Assembly: GCA_007695245.1 (NCBI GenBank)
Contig: REEE01000240.1
Location: 1-57,326, forward strand
DNA: 57,326 nucleotides
From: Candidatus Competibacteraceae bacterium
GTDB taxonomy: Bacteria > Pseudomonadota > Gammaproteobacteria > Competibacterales > Competibacteraceae
Reading direction: 5' to 3'
Of this stretch, positions 19,571-27,474 are shown piece by piece (positions within the stretch are counted from its first letter, which is position 1; each line of letters begins with the position of its first letter). The notes under the pieces are model-generated. The model saw nothing but the letters and a program-made list of their open reading frames with translations. It did not search any database and was not told the origin of the DNA. Both the position numbers and the translations under genes were made by a program.

Positions 19571-19897
19571 ATGGCCCGGTTTCCGGCCAGCGCACCCCGG
19601 TTTCGTCGATCCAGGCGTTCACCAGCCGCCCCGGCGTGAGGTCGAAGTACACATTCCTGACCGTTACCCCCGGCCAGTCCGGCGCATCCAGTTCGGCGGG
19701 TGCCTGCTGGGTCGGGTCCGCGCCAGTTCGGCGTTCAGGGCCAGCAACTGTTCCCCCAGCTTCGCGACACTTCCAACCGGTTGGGTGCATGCGGCTTCCG
19801 TCAGGATCAGCAAACAGCGCCGCGCCAGTTCGCTGGCGCCGTGCGTGCGATCATCGCGAATTTCCGCAGGGGCAAGGTTGAATTGTGTGAGGTTCAT
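19569..19897 (-). pseudogene. remnant of an eIF-2B-like (alpha/beta/delta family) protein gene
   Basis: Two pieces in different frames resemble the two ends of an eIF-2B-family protein. The N-terminal piece, from MNLTQFNLAPAEIRDD at 19897, contains DDRTHGASELARRCL and stops making sense near 19700. The C-terminal piece, from about 19706 to 19569, reads VRNVYFDLTPGRLVNAW and DETGVRWPE. This family normally has about 250-300 residues; here the catalytic middle is missing and the frame shifts at the join. I read this as an internal deletion. The family assignment is from memory of its motifs and needs a search. Confidence 0.45.
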
Positions 19898-19984
19898 TGT
19901 CCAAAATTCAGGATAAGCATCATAATAAGCCAACGCGTCAACCCGTCGGCGGCCCGCCCCTAACCCCCTCCGAGGAGACTGGTC

Positions 19985-20281
19985 ATGAGCGATGCGGATC
20001 CCATTATCGGCAATTGGTATCGCAACCAGGAAACTGGCAACGATTTCGAGGTCGTCGCGCTGGATGAGGACGCCCAGACCGTCGAAATCCAGTATTTCGA
20101 CGGCGAACTGGAAGAACTGGAACTGGAAATCTGGTACGACCTGCCCATCGATCCGATAGAGGCTCCGGAAGACTGGTCCGGCCCTTTCGACGTGGAGCCG
20201 GACGACTTGGGCTACGACACGGAGGACGCGGCGGACGACCTCAGCGACGAAGACGACCTGCTCGCCGACCGCGACGATTGA
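19985..20281 (+). CDS. small acidic protein of unknown function (DUF6763-like)
   Basis: The protein has 98 residues. The first 65 are a folded-looking part with NWYRNQETGNDFEVVALDED and VEIQYFDGELEELELEIWY, followed by PEDWSGPFD. The last 25 residues are almost entirely Asp and Glu with a few Ala and Leu. GAGGAG stands seven bases before the ATG. It resembles a small conserved gammaproteobacterial family, but no function is known to me. It stands alone between the eIF-2B-like remnant and a secreted protein gene. Confidence 0.75.
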   Translation: MSDADPIIGNWYRNQETGNDFEVVALDEDAQTVEIQYFDGELEELELEIWYDLPIDPIEAPEDWSGPFDVEPDDLGYDTEDAADDLSDEDDLLADRDD

Positions 20282-20445
20282 GTGCTGGTTACACGGGAGC
20301 CGGGTTCCAGGCCATTGGATCCAAAGCTGCTGTTGTGCCTAAAAACCCGGGCAATGCTGTCTGTTCTGTCGTTAATGCGGTGGAACTTTGTGCCGGTCGT
20401 CGCCAATTCAAAATTCTCCCAACCATGTGTTTGAGGGTGTAAATT

Positions 20446-21507
20446 ATGCGCGCTTATTGCTCTCGGTTCCTGGCCTTATGGCTCTTTGCTCTCCTTGGCA
20501 CCCTCGCGGTCTCGCCGACCTCGGCCGGTGAAATCGTACTCTCTCTGGAGGAACCCACCGCCAATAGCACCTATACCGGTGTGGCGAATATTCGCGGCTG
20601 GGTGGTCGGGTCGGCTGGAATCAACCGCGTTGAACTGTATGTGAATGGTCAACTTGAGGACACTATTCCCGTCGGTGGGCTTCGTCCCGATGTAGGGAAC
20701 GCGTTTCCCGACTTTCCCAATTCGTCCAATTCGGGATTTTCGATGGCTTTCAACTATTCGGAACTTGCCGCCGGCCAGCACACCATCCTCGTTCGAGCCG
20801 TCGACCGGGAAGGTGCCTTCCAGGATGCATCGGCCACTTTCAACGTGACGCGTTTCGACAACCCTTATATTTCCGATCCCGCGCGCGTTAGCCTGGAAGG
20901 AGCGACGGGCGGTTTTGACAGCCGCTCCATTTTTATCAACAACATGACCGCCGATGGCAAAACCTACGATATTCGTCTGGATTGGCGCACCGCGATTCAA
21001 GGTTATGCCATCACTCAGATCATCCCGACGGGCGGTGGTCAGATCCAGGATTTTTCAGGGACTTATGAATATACCGGTTCCTTGGTCAGCAATGATTGCC
21101 CCGCCTCGCCACCCACCGAATCACAAAGCGTCTTGCAAATAAACCAGGCCGGGGTTCAACTCTCTGGAACAGTAGGAAACCTGCCTATTTCAGGCAATGT
21201 CGACGCATTAGGTCATTTTTCTCTGACCTCGGCCACCACCGAACAGAATGTTCCTGAAATTCCTGGATGTAAGATTCTGGTTCGTGGTGTTTATGAAGGC
21301 AATTTTCTGGGCCGGAATCTCACTGAATCCATAAACGTGAGAGATGTCGCCGGCACCTGTCCGCTCTCCTTCGATTGTGTCATACGATACGAAGGTACTA
21401 TCCAACAGGCGGGTAGCGCCGGCACCGCCAGTCTGGATGCAAAGGACTCCAAGCCCGGAAGCCCTGTCGAAGCCATTCTGCGGGACTTTTCGATTGGCCT
21501 GCAATAG
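20446..21507 (+). CDS. secreted protein with N-terminal Ig-like domain
   Basis: This 353-residue protein has a signal peptide (MRAYCSRFLALWLFALLGTLAVSPTSA, cut before GEIVL). Residues about 28-140 look like a bacterial Ig-like domain: NIRGWVVGSAGINRVELYVNGQ, then AGQHTILVRAVDREG. The remaining 210 residues are beta-rich with three or four cysteines (NDCPASP, PGCKILV, GTCPLSFDC) that could form disulfides. No enzyme motif is seen. It is a monocistronic gene with GAGGG nine bases before the ATG and ends at a 34-bp palindrome shared with tex. Its role is unknown; adhesion or a surface function is only a guess. Confidence 0.7.
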   Translation: MRAYCSRFLALWLFALLGTLAVSPTSAGEIVLSLEEPTANSTYTGVANIRGWVVGSAGINRVELYVNGQLEDTIPVGGLRPDVGNAFPDFPNSSNSGFSMAFNYSELAAGQHTILVRAVDREGAFQDASATFNVTRFDNPYISDPARVSLEGATGGFDSRSIFINNMTADGKTYDIRLDWRTAIQGYAITQIIPTGGGQIQDFSGTYEYTGSLVSNDCPASPPTESQSVLQINQAGVQLSGTVGNLPISGNVDALGHFSLTSATTEQNVPEIPGCKILVRGVYEGNFLGRNLTESINVRDVAGTCPLSFDCVIRYEGTIQQAGSAGTASLDAKDSKPGSPVEAILRDFSIGLQ

Positions 21508-21519
21508 ATGCTTGGCGCT

Positions 21520-21553
21520 CGTTCCTCGCGCCCGCTAGCGGGCGCGAGGAACG
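21520..21553. terminator. perfect 34-bp palindrome between convergent genes
   Basis: The sequence from 21520 to 21553 equals its own reverse complement (half-site CGTTCCTCGCGCCCGCT). It lies between the stops of the secreted-protein gene (plus) and tex (minus) and may terminate both. No long T-run follows on either side. Confidence 0.55.
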
Positions 21554-21561
21554 TAAGGTCT

Positions 21562-23904
21562 TTATCGTTCCCGCCGCGCTCGAGCGAACGCCTCGGCCAA
21601 GGCACCCGACGGGGAGGCGGTCTGACCGGGAGACTCCCGGCGGGCAGGCCGCTCCTTGGACCGTTCTCGCCGACCCTGGCTGTTGGTCGGATCCTGGGCG
21701 GTTTCCACCGGCCGGGCCGGGCCGGGGGCGGCTGACTCACTCGAACGCATCGTCAGCGCGATCCGTTTCCGCTTCAAATCCACCTCCAGCACTTTAACCT
21801 TCACCACCTGCCCGACTTTCACCACGTCGCCGGGATTTTTGACAAAGCGATCCGCCAGCGCCGAAATGTGGACCAACCCGTCCTGATGAACGCCGATGTC
21901 CACGAAGGCCCCGAAATTGGCGACGTTGGTCACCACGCCTTCCAGCACCATGCCCGGCTGTAAGTCCGTCAATTTTTCCACGCCGTCCTTGAACGCGGCG
22001 GTTTTGAATTCCGGCCGAGGATCGCGGCCCGGCTTTTCCAACTCCGCCAGGATGTCGCGCACCGTCGGCAGGCCGAAACGATCGTCGGTGAACCGCGCCG
22101 GTTCCAACGTTTTGAGAAAGTCGGCATTTCCCAGCACCTCGTGCAACCCACGTCCGCTGGCGGTGAGGATCCGTTCGATCACCGGATAGGCTTCCGGATG
22201 GACGGCGGAACGATCCAATGGGTTATCGCCGTGCGGAATGCGCAGGAAACCGGCGGCCTGCTCGAAGGTCTTGTCGCCGAGTCGGGCGATCTGGCGTAAC
22301 TGCTCGCGTCGCCGAAACGGCCCGTTGGCGTCGCGAAAATCGACGATGTTGCGCGCCAGGGTCGCATTCAGCCCGGCGACCCGCGCCAGCAGCGGCGCGG
22401 AGGCGGTGTTCACATCCACCCCGACCGCGTTCACACAGTCTTCAACCACCGCGTCCAGCATCCGCGCCAACCGGGTTTGGCTGACATCGTGCTGGTATTG
22501 GCCGACGCCGATGGCCTTGGGATCGATCTTGACCAGTTCCGCCAGCGGGTCTTGCAAGCGGCGGGCGATGGAGGCCGCGCCGCGCAGCGACACATCCACG
22601 TCGGGGAATTCCCGCGCCGCCAGTTCCGAGGCGGAATAGACCGAAGCGCCGGCTTCCGATACCACCAGCTTTTGCAGCCGCAGTTCGGGATGGTGCTGCA
22701 TCAACTCGGTCGCCAGCCGGTCGGTTTCGCGGGAGGCCGTGCCGTTGCCGATGCTCAGCAACTCGACGTGATGACGACGACACAACTCGGCCAGCGCATG
22801 CAGGCTATCGTCCCACTGATTGCGCGGCGCGTGCGGATAGATCGTCGCCGTCTCCACCAGCTTGCCGGTGACGTCCACCACCGCGACCTTGACCCCGGTG
22901 CGCAGGCCGGGGTCCAGCCCCAGCGTCGGCCTTGCGCCGGCGGGCGCGGCCAGCAACAGATCGCGCAAGTTTCGAGCGAACACCCGGATGGCCTCCTCCT
23001 CGGCCATTTCACGAACCTGCTGTTTGAGTTCGGTCTCCAGGTGCGGCAACAGCTTGACTTTCCAGGCCCAGCGGGCGGTTTCCCGCAGCCAGGCGTCGGC
23101 GGGCCGGCCTTCATCGCGAATCTGAAACCGCGCGGCGACCCGCCGTTCGCCGGGATCGGGACCGGGCGCGGTCGGAGCGCCAGGCTCGCCGATTTCCAGA
23201 TGCAGTTGCAGCACACCCTCGTTGCGCCCCCGAAACAGGGCCAATGCACGATGCGAGGGAATCTGGCGGAGTGCCTCCCGATAGTCGAAGTAGTCGCGAA
23301 ACTTGGCGCCCGCCTCGGCCTTATCCTCCACGACTTGCGAATGCAATACAGCATGGTCCCACAGGAACTCGCGCAACTCGGCCAGCAGTTCGGCGTTTTC
23401 GGCGAATTCTTCCATCAGAATTTGCCGCGCGCCGTCCAGCGCCGCCTTCACGTCGGGGACGCCGCCTCCGACATTGATGAATCCGGCGGCGAACGCATCG
23501 GGAATTTGTCCCGGATCGTCCAACAGCCCGTGAGCCAGCGGCGCCAGTCCGGCCTCGCGGGCGATCTGCGCCTTGGTGCGGCGTTTGGGCTTGTAGGGCA
23601 GATAGAGATCTTCCAGCCGGGTCTTGGTGTCGGCGGCGAGAATCGCGGCTTCCAGATCGGCGTTGAGTTGGTTCTGTTCGCGGATGCTGGCGAGGACGAC
23701 GCCGCGCCGGTCCTCCAGTTCGCGTAGATAACCGAGCCGTTCTTCCAGCAGGCGCAACTGGGTATCGTCCAACCCTCCGGTGGCCTCCTTGCGATAGCGG
23801 GCGATGAATGGCACGGTGGCCCCGCCATCCAGCAGGGCGACGGCGGCTGCCACTTGTTGCTCTCGGGCGGCAAGTTCCTGGGCGAGAATCTGGGTGATGG
23901 TCAT
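21562..23904 (-). CDS. tex: transcription accessory protein Tex (S1 RNA-binding)
   Basis: Tex is a nucleic-acid-binding protein linked to transcription and stress tolerance. From the ATG at 23904 ([11 protein letters not shown]) it has 780 residues, the usual size. In order, it has the Tex N-terminal helical part ([18 protein letters not shown]), the YqgF/RNaseH-like fold ([18 protein letters not shown]), helix-hairpin-helix motifs ([16 protein letters not shown]) and an S1 domain ([20 protein letters not shown]). The C-terminal 60 residues are a charged, Ser/Pro/Arg-rich tail. No clear ribosome site precedes either possible start. Confidence 0.94.
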   Translation of the reverse strand: MTITQILAQELAAREQQVAAAVALLDGGATVPFIARYRKEATGGLDDTQLRLLEERLGYLRELEDRRGVVLASIREQNQLNADLEAAILAADTKTRLEDLYLPYKPKRRTKAQIAREAGLAPLAHGLLDDPGQIPDAFAAGFINVGGGVPDVKAALDGARQILMEEFAENAELLAELREFLWDHAVLHSQVVEDKAEAGAKFRDYFDYREALRQIPSHRALALFRGRNEGVLQLHLEIGEPGAPTAPGPDPGERRVAARFQIRDEGRPADAWLRETARWAWKVKLLPHLETELKQQVREMAEEEAIRVFARNLRDLLLAAPAGARPTLGLDPGLRTGVKVAVVDVTGKLVETATIYPHAPRNQWDDSLHALAELCRRHHVELLSIGNGTASRETDRLATELMQHHPELRLQKLVVSEAGASVYSASELAAREFPDVDVSLRGAASIARRLQDPLAELVKIDPKAIGVGQYQHDVSQTRLARMLDAVVEDCVNAVGVDVNTASAPLLARVAGLNATLARNIVDFRDANGPFRRREQLRQIARLGDKTFEQAAGFLRIPHGDNPLDRSAVHPEAYPVIERILTASGRGLHEVLGNADFLKTLEPARFTDDRFGLPTVRDILAELEKPGRDPRPEFKTAAFKDGVEKLTDLQPGMVLEGVVTNVANFGAFVDIGVHQDGLVHISALADRFVKNPGDVVKVGQVVKVKVLEVDLKRKRIALTMRSSESAAPGPARPVETAQDPTNSQGRRERSKERPARRESPGQTASPSGALAEAFARARRER

Positions 23905-24358
23905 GGCGGTGATTGGCGACAGGTTGGCTGGCCACGGGGGCCGCATCGTCGGGACCGCCGGGGCGGAAGCGGCTCGGACATCATAGCCGATGGATTTATA
24001 ACCAAGCTATTGTAGTTTTTTTAATTCCTTCTTCTATCCTTATCGGGTCATGGCCACGCCGCCCCCGCCAGGGGCTGATGCGTTCCCCTCGCGAGGACCG
24101 AACAGCCTCGGTGACTGGGGAAAACGCCGGGCCGTGATCGTCGCATCCATCGGAGCGAGAACCCCGTAACCGGCCACCTCCCTGTCTCCGACGGATTGAG
24201 TTCCCGTCCGCTTCCGGCAACCCCTCGCGAGGTTTCCCGAAGATCGGCGGGATTTTAACGCTTGTGGGCCGCGCGCCCCAGCAAGGCCCCGACGAAAGCC
24301 GTCGACCCCGGCGCGCGAACACCCGACTTCAACCATAGAGGGTAGGAGAAAAGCTTTA
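23905..24358. other. 454-bp region without a gene, with a duplicated 12-bp site
   Basis: No convincing reading frame is seen. An AT-rich patch at about 23992-24035 may hold the tex promoter. The 12-mer CCCCTCGCGAGG occurs at 24085-24096 and 24221-24232, each with the palindrome CCTCGCGAGG. Both copies lie upstream of the symporter operon. The region before 24359 carries TAGGAG, 11 bases before the ATG. Confidence 0.5.
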
Positions 24359-24655
24359 ATGAACAACGCCGAACGCATGCAAGCTGCTTATAAAAAGCAG
24401 TGTAGGGTCACCTTGATCACGGTCGTCGTCGTCACGTTGATGACCCATATTTTTCCGATGTATTTCCTGTTCCCCTCGTTGAACGACATGAGGATTTTCG
24501 GTTTTCCCGCCGACTACTGGCTGACGATTGTGATCGGCTGGATATTGGTGCTGCCGGTTCTCTGGCTCTATATCGAAGTCAGTGAAAAGGTCGACCAGGA
24601 GATCAACGATTCGAGCAGCGAAGCCGAAGACAGCCCGCAGGGAGGCCACTCATGA
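24359..24655 (+). CDS. small membrane subunit of a sodium:solute symporter (DUF4212/DUF485-like)
   Basis: The protein has 98 residues and two hydrophobic helices (VTLITVVVVTLMTHIFPMYF and LTIVIGWILVLPVLWLYI) joined by a loop with IFGFPADYW. This FGFP-x-x-(F/Y)W segment is typical of the small proteins encoded directly before SSS-family symporters. The C-terminus is acidic. Its stop overlaps the start of the symporter gene (ATGA), so the two are probably made together. Confidence 0.8.
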   Translation: MNNAERMQAAYKKQCRVTLITVVVVTLMTHIFPMYFLFPSLNDMRIFGFPADYWLTIVIGWILVLPVLWLYIEVSEKVDQEINDSSSEAEDSPQGGHS

Positions 24656-26634
24656 AGGCCTGGTTTTTAGCGCTCGCCGCGCTGTTCCTGCCCGCGCTCG
24701 CCTTCGCGCAGGATGTCGAGTTTTACGTCTTCGAGCCTTCGCGGGCCGTATCGACGCTCGGTATCATCTACACCATCGCCATGATCGCCCTCTTTCTGTA
24801 CGTGGGCTGGATATCGAAGAAGCGGGTGACCTCGAGCGACGACTACTTCGCCGCCGGCCGCAGCTACGGTGGTGTCTCGAACGGCCTGGCGATGAGTTCC
24901 AACTACATGAGCCTCGCCACCTTCCTGGGCTTCACCGCGCTGCTGTGGCGGATGCAGTACTACGTGGTCGCCCTGGTGATGAGCTTCGTGGCCGGTTTCG
25001 TGTTGATCGGGATCGTGCTGGCGCCGGCGCTGCGCCGCTGGGGCAAGTTCACCAGCATGCAGTTCATCGGCGAGCGCTTCGGCACCACCGCCAAGATCGT
25101 GGCCGTGCTGTGCATGATCTTCCTGGCCCAGCTCTATCTGATCGGGCAAATGAAGGGGGTCGGCAACGTCTTCCAGGTAATGTTTCATCTGGACTACACC
25201 GCCGGCCTGATCATCGGTGGTCTGGTGGTCACCGCCTACGTCACCATCGGCGGTATGTATGGACTGTCCTATAACCAGACCCTGCAGGCGATCATCATGT
25301 TGATCGCGCTGTACGTGCCGGCCGTGATTATTCTTTGGCAGTTTGGGGCCGGTCCCGCCAGCCTCTTTCCACCGTTCGGCTACGGCAGTCTGGTGCCGCA
25401 AATGCTCGAGGCCATGCCCTCCTACTTCGATCCGTTCCTGACCGTGGATGGCACCGTACCGATGAGCCTCAAGTTCTACGTCGGCGTGTTCTTCTCCATC
25501 GCCTGCGGCACCATGGGGCTCCCGCACATCGCGATGCGCTATTTCACCGCGCCGTCGATCCGCAACGCCAAGATGTCGACCCTGTGGGGCACCTTCTTCA
25601 TCGGTCTGGTGTTTTTCACCACCTTCGCCATCGGCTTCGCCGCCAAGCTGTACAGCGTGGAAGTCATCGAAGGCCAGCAGGGCCTGCAAATTCGACCGAG
25701 CGAAGCCGATCTGTTGATTGTGGTGATGAGCCAGGCCTTCACGCCGGGCTGGATCGCCGCGCTGCCCGTGGCCGGGGCGCTGGCGGCCGGCATGTCGACC
25801 ATCGGCGGCCTGCTGATGACCATCGGCACCGGGTTGGGCAGCGACATCTACTCGACCATCAAGCCGAACGCGCCCGACCAGAGCCGGGTGAAGATGGGCT
25901 ACATCTTCACCGCGCTGGGTGGACTGGCCACCATCGGTCTGGCGCTCAATCCGCCCGATTTCCTGTTGGAAAGCGTCATCTGGGCGTTTGTGGTCGGGGC
26001 CTCGACCTTTACCCCGGTGCTCATCCTCGGCATCTGGTGGAAGGGTGCCAACCGCTACGGCGCCATCTCTGGCCTGGCGATCGGTGGCATCCTGTCGGGC
26101 GTGCTGTGGTTCAATAAAGGCGTCCTGTTCGGCATTCCGCTGATTCAGGCTGGCCCGGTCGGGCACCTGGTCACGGGCATCTTCACCATGTCGGCGGCCT
26201 GGTTCGCCGTGGTGGTGGTCAGCCTGCTGACCGGTGGGGAGAAGGATGAGAAAATCCTGCGCGAAATCGACCGCATTCACGGCTGGCGGAACTACGATCC
26301 CAAGCGTTACAGCAGCAACACCTTCGCCTTGGCGACGGCCGCTCTCGCGCTGTTCTTGATGGTCTGGTCGGCGATGCCCGACCCGGCTCATGCGAAGAAG
26401 GAGCCGACTCCGGCCGCCGTGGTTCCGGTTCCTGTTGAAGAAGCGGTTGAGGCTGCTCCTGAAGTGACTGAGGAAGCGGCTGAAGCCGTCGAGGAGGCCA
26501 CCGAGGCGACCATTGAGGCAGCCGAGGACGCCGCCGAAGCAGCGGCCGAAGCGGCGGAAGCCGCCGCCGAGGCGGCCATGGAAGCCGTCGAGGAGGCCAC
26601 CGAGACGACCGAGACCGATCCCGGCCAGCAGTAA
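24652..26634 (+). CDS. ActP-like sodium:solute symporter (SSS family) with Ala/Glu-rich tail
   Basis: This 660-residue inner-membrane protein resembles the acetate permease ActP. It has a cleavable-looking N-terminus (MKAWFLALAALFLPALAFAQ) and the SSS core with SSDDYFAAGRSYGGVSNGLAMSSNYMS. Further core segments are FIGERFG, GLPHIAMRYFTAPS and ALAAGMSTIGGLLMTIG. After the last helix (near residue 575) comes a tail of about 80 residues built almost only from Ala, Glu, Val, Thr and Asp (EAVEEATEATIEAAEDAAEA and similar). I do not know this tail from ActP. Acetate is the likely substrate because acs is nearby, but lactate or pyruvate transport is possible. Confidence 0.88.
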   Translation: MKAWFLALAALFLPALAFAQDVEFYVFEPSRAVSTLGIIYTIAMIALFLYVGWISKKRVTSSDDYFAAGRSYGGVSNGLAMSSNYMSLATFLGFTALLWRMQYYVVALVMSFVAGFVLIGIVLAPALRRWGKFTSMQFIGERFGTTAKIVAVLCMIFLAQLYLIGQMKGVGNVFQVMFHLDYTAGLIIGGLVVTAYVTIGGMYGLSYNQTLQAIIMLIALYVPAVIILWQFGAGPASLFPPFGYGSLVPQMLEAMPSYFDPFLTVDGTVPMSLKFYVGVFFSIACGTMGLPHIAMRYFTAPSIRNAKMSTLWGTFFIGLVFFTTFAIGFAAKLYSVEVIEGQQGLQIRPSEADLLIVVMSQAFTPGWIAALPVAGALAAGMSTIGGLLMTIGTGLGSDIYSTIKPNAPDQSRVKMGYIFTALGGLATIGLALNPPDFLLESVIWAFVVGASTFTPVLILGIWWKGANRYGAISGLAIGGILSGVLWFNKGVLFGIPLIQAGPVGHLVTGIFTMSAAWFAVVVVSLLTGGEKDEKILREIDRIHGWRNYDPKRYSSNTFALATAALALFLMVWSAMPDPAHAKKEPTPAAVVPVPVEEAVEAAPEVTEEAAEAVEEATEATIEAAEDAAEAAAEAAEAAAEAAMEAVEEATETTETDPGQQ

Positions 26635-26659
26635 CCCGTCATCCATCGTCGGTGGTTAC

Positions 26660-26688
26660 GGCGGGAGTCCCTTCCGGGGACTCCCGCC
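26660..26688 (+). terminator. hairpin after the symporter gene
   Basis: GGCGGGAGTCCC (26660-26671) pairs perfectly with GGGACTCCCGCC (26677-26688) over a 5-base loop. No T-run follows. Confidence 0.55.
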
Positions 26689-26735
26689 TATCGCCCCGAT
26701 GGTTGTTTCCAGGACTTTCGCTGATCAACTGAGTG

Positions 26736-26765
26736 CCGTCATTCCCGCGTCAGCGGGAATGACGG
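26736..26765. repeat. REP-like inverted repeat (CGTCATTCCCGC type)
   Basis: CCGTCATTCCCGC (26736-26748) and GCGGGAATGACGG (26753-26765) are perfect inverted repeats over GTCA. Elements of this CATTCCCGC type are widespread short interspersed repeats in proteobacteria. Confidence 0.65.
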
Positions 26766-26790
26766 AAAGCGAACGTCCTGATTTCATTGA

Positions 26791-26818
26791 AACGATGCGG
26801 GCCATGGCCCGCATCGTT
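26791..26818. repeat. perfect 28-bp palindrome
   Basis: The half-site AACGATGCGGGCCA is followed by its exact reverse complement. A smaller inverted repeat CGTTAC/GTAACG (26814-26819 and 26827-26832) overlaps its right end. With the two hairpins before it, this makes a cluster of structured repeats in one intergenic gap. Confidence 0.6.
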
Positions 26819-26849
26819 ACTTCCCCGTAACGAGTCAAGCTTTTCCGCC

Positions 26850-27428
26850 ATGCCACTGATCGATCTCTTCCTGCTCCGTCCCGAAGCCTTCCGCCACGCC
26901 TGCGAAAACCAGCGCGCGCCGCTTTGGATCAGCGCCTTCTTGTTTCTGGTCGGCATCGTCTACGGCGTACTGGTCGCGTTCCTCCAGCGCGCGCTCGGCG
27001 GCGAACTGCAAGGTGTGCCGACCGCCACGATTCCGCTGTGGGTGCTGGCGCTGGGCAATAGTTTGATGGGTGTGTTGATCGCCGTTCTCGTACACCTCGG
27101 CGTTACGCTGGTCGCGTGGCTGATGGCCAAGGCGGTCGGTGGACCGGGTTATCTGGCCTTGCTCTATCGCACGTCCGGTTACCTGCTACCCTTAACATTG
27201 CCGGCCCTACCGGCGCTGGCTTTCAATACCGCCGCGACCACGATCCAGAATCCGACCGCGACGGCGATGCCGTTGCTGTATCTGCCGCTCGCCGGTTTCG
27301 GCGCGGCGCTGTTTCTCGCCGGACTCTATCAAGCGCTGCGCGTCACCCAGGATTTAACCCCGTCGCGCACGGCCTTTGCCGTCGCGCTGTTCGCGGCGTT
27401 CACCGCGTCGATTATGAGCATCGCCTGA
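26850..27428 (+). CDS. Yip1-like integral membrane protein
   Basis: This 192-residue protein has about five hydrophobic helices, beginning [26 protein letters not shown]. It resembles small bacterial Yip1/YIF1-domain proteins in layout: a short N-terminal cytoplasmic part with a PEAF-like motif, then packed helices (ISAFLFLVGIVYGVLVAFLQ and others). The function is unknown. I chose the ATG at 26850; an upstream extension would run through the palindromic repeats. The next gene begins 46 bases after its stop. Confidence 0.6.
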   Translation: MPLIDLFLLRPEAFRHACENQRAPLWISAFLFLVGIVYGVLVAFLQRALGGELQGVPTATIPLWVLALGNSLMGVLIAVLVHLGVTLVAWLMAKAVGGPGYLALLYRTSGYLLPLTLPALPALAFNTAATTIQNPTATAMPLLYLPLAGFGAALFLAGLYQALRVTQDLTPSRTAFAVALFAAFTASIMSIA

Positions 27429-27474
27429 GACCCGGCGACCTGGCCGGGCGCCATCGGGCATAACGAGGTAACGG

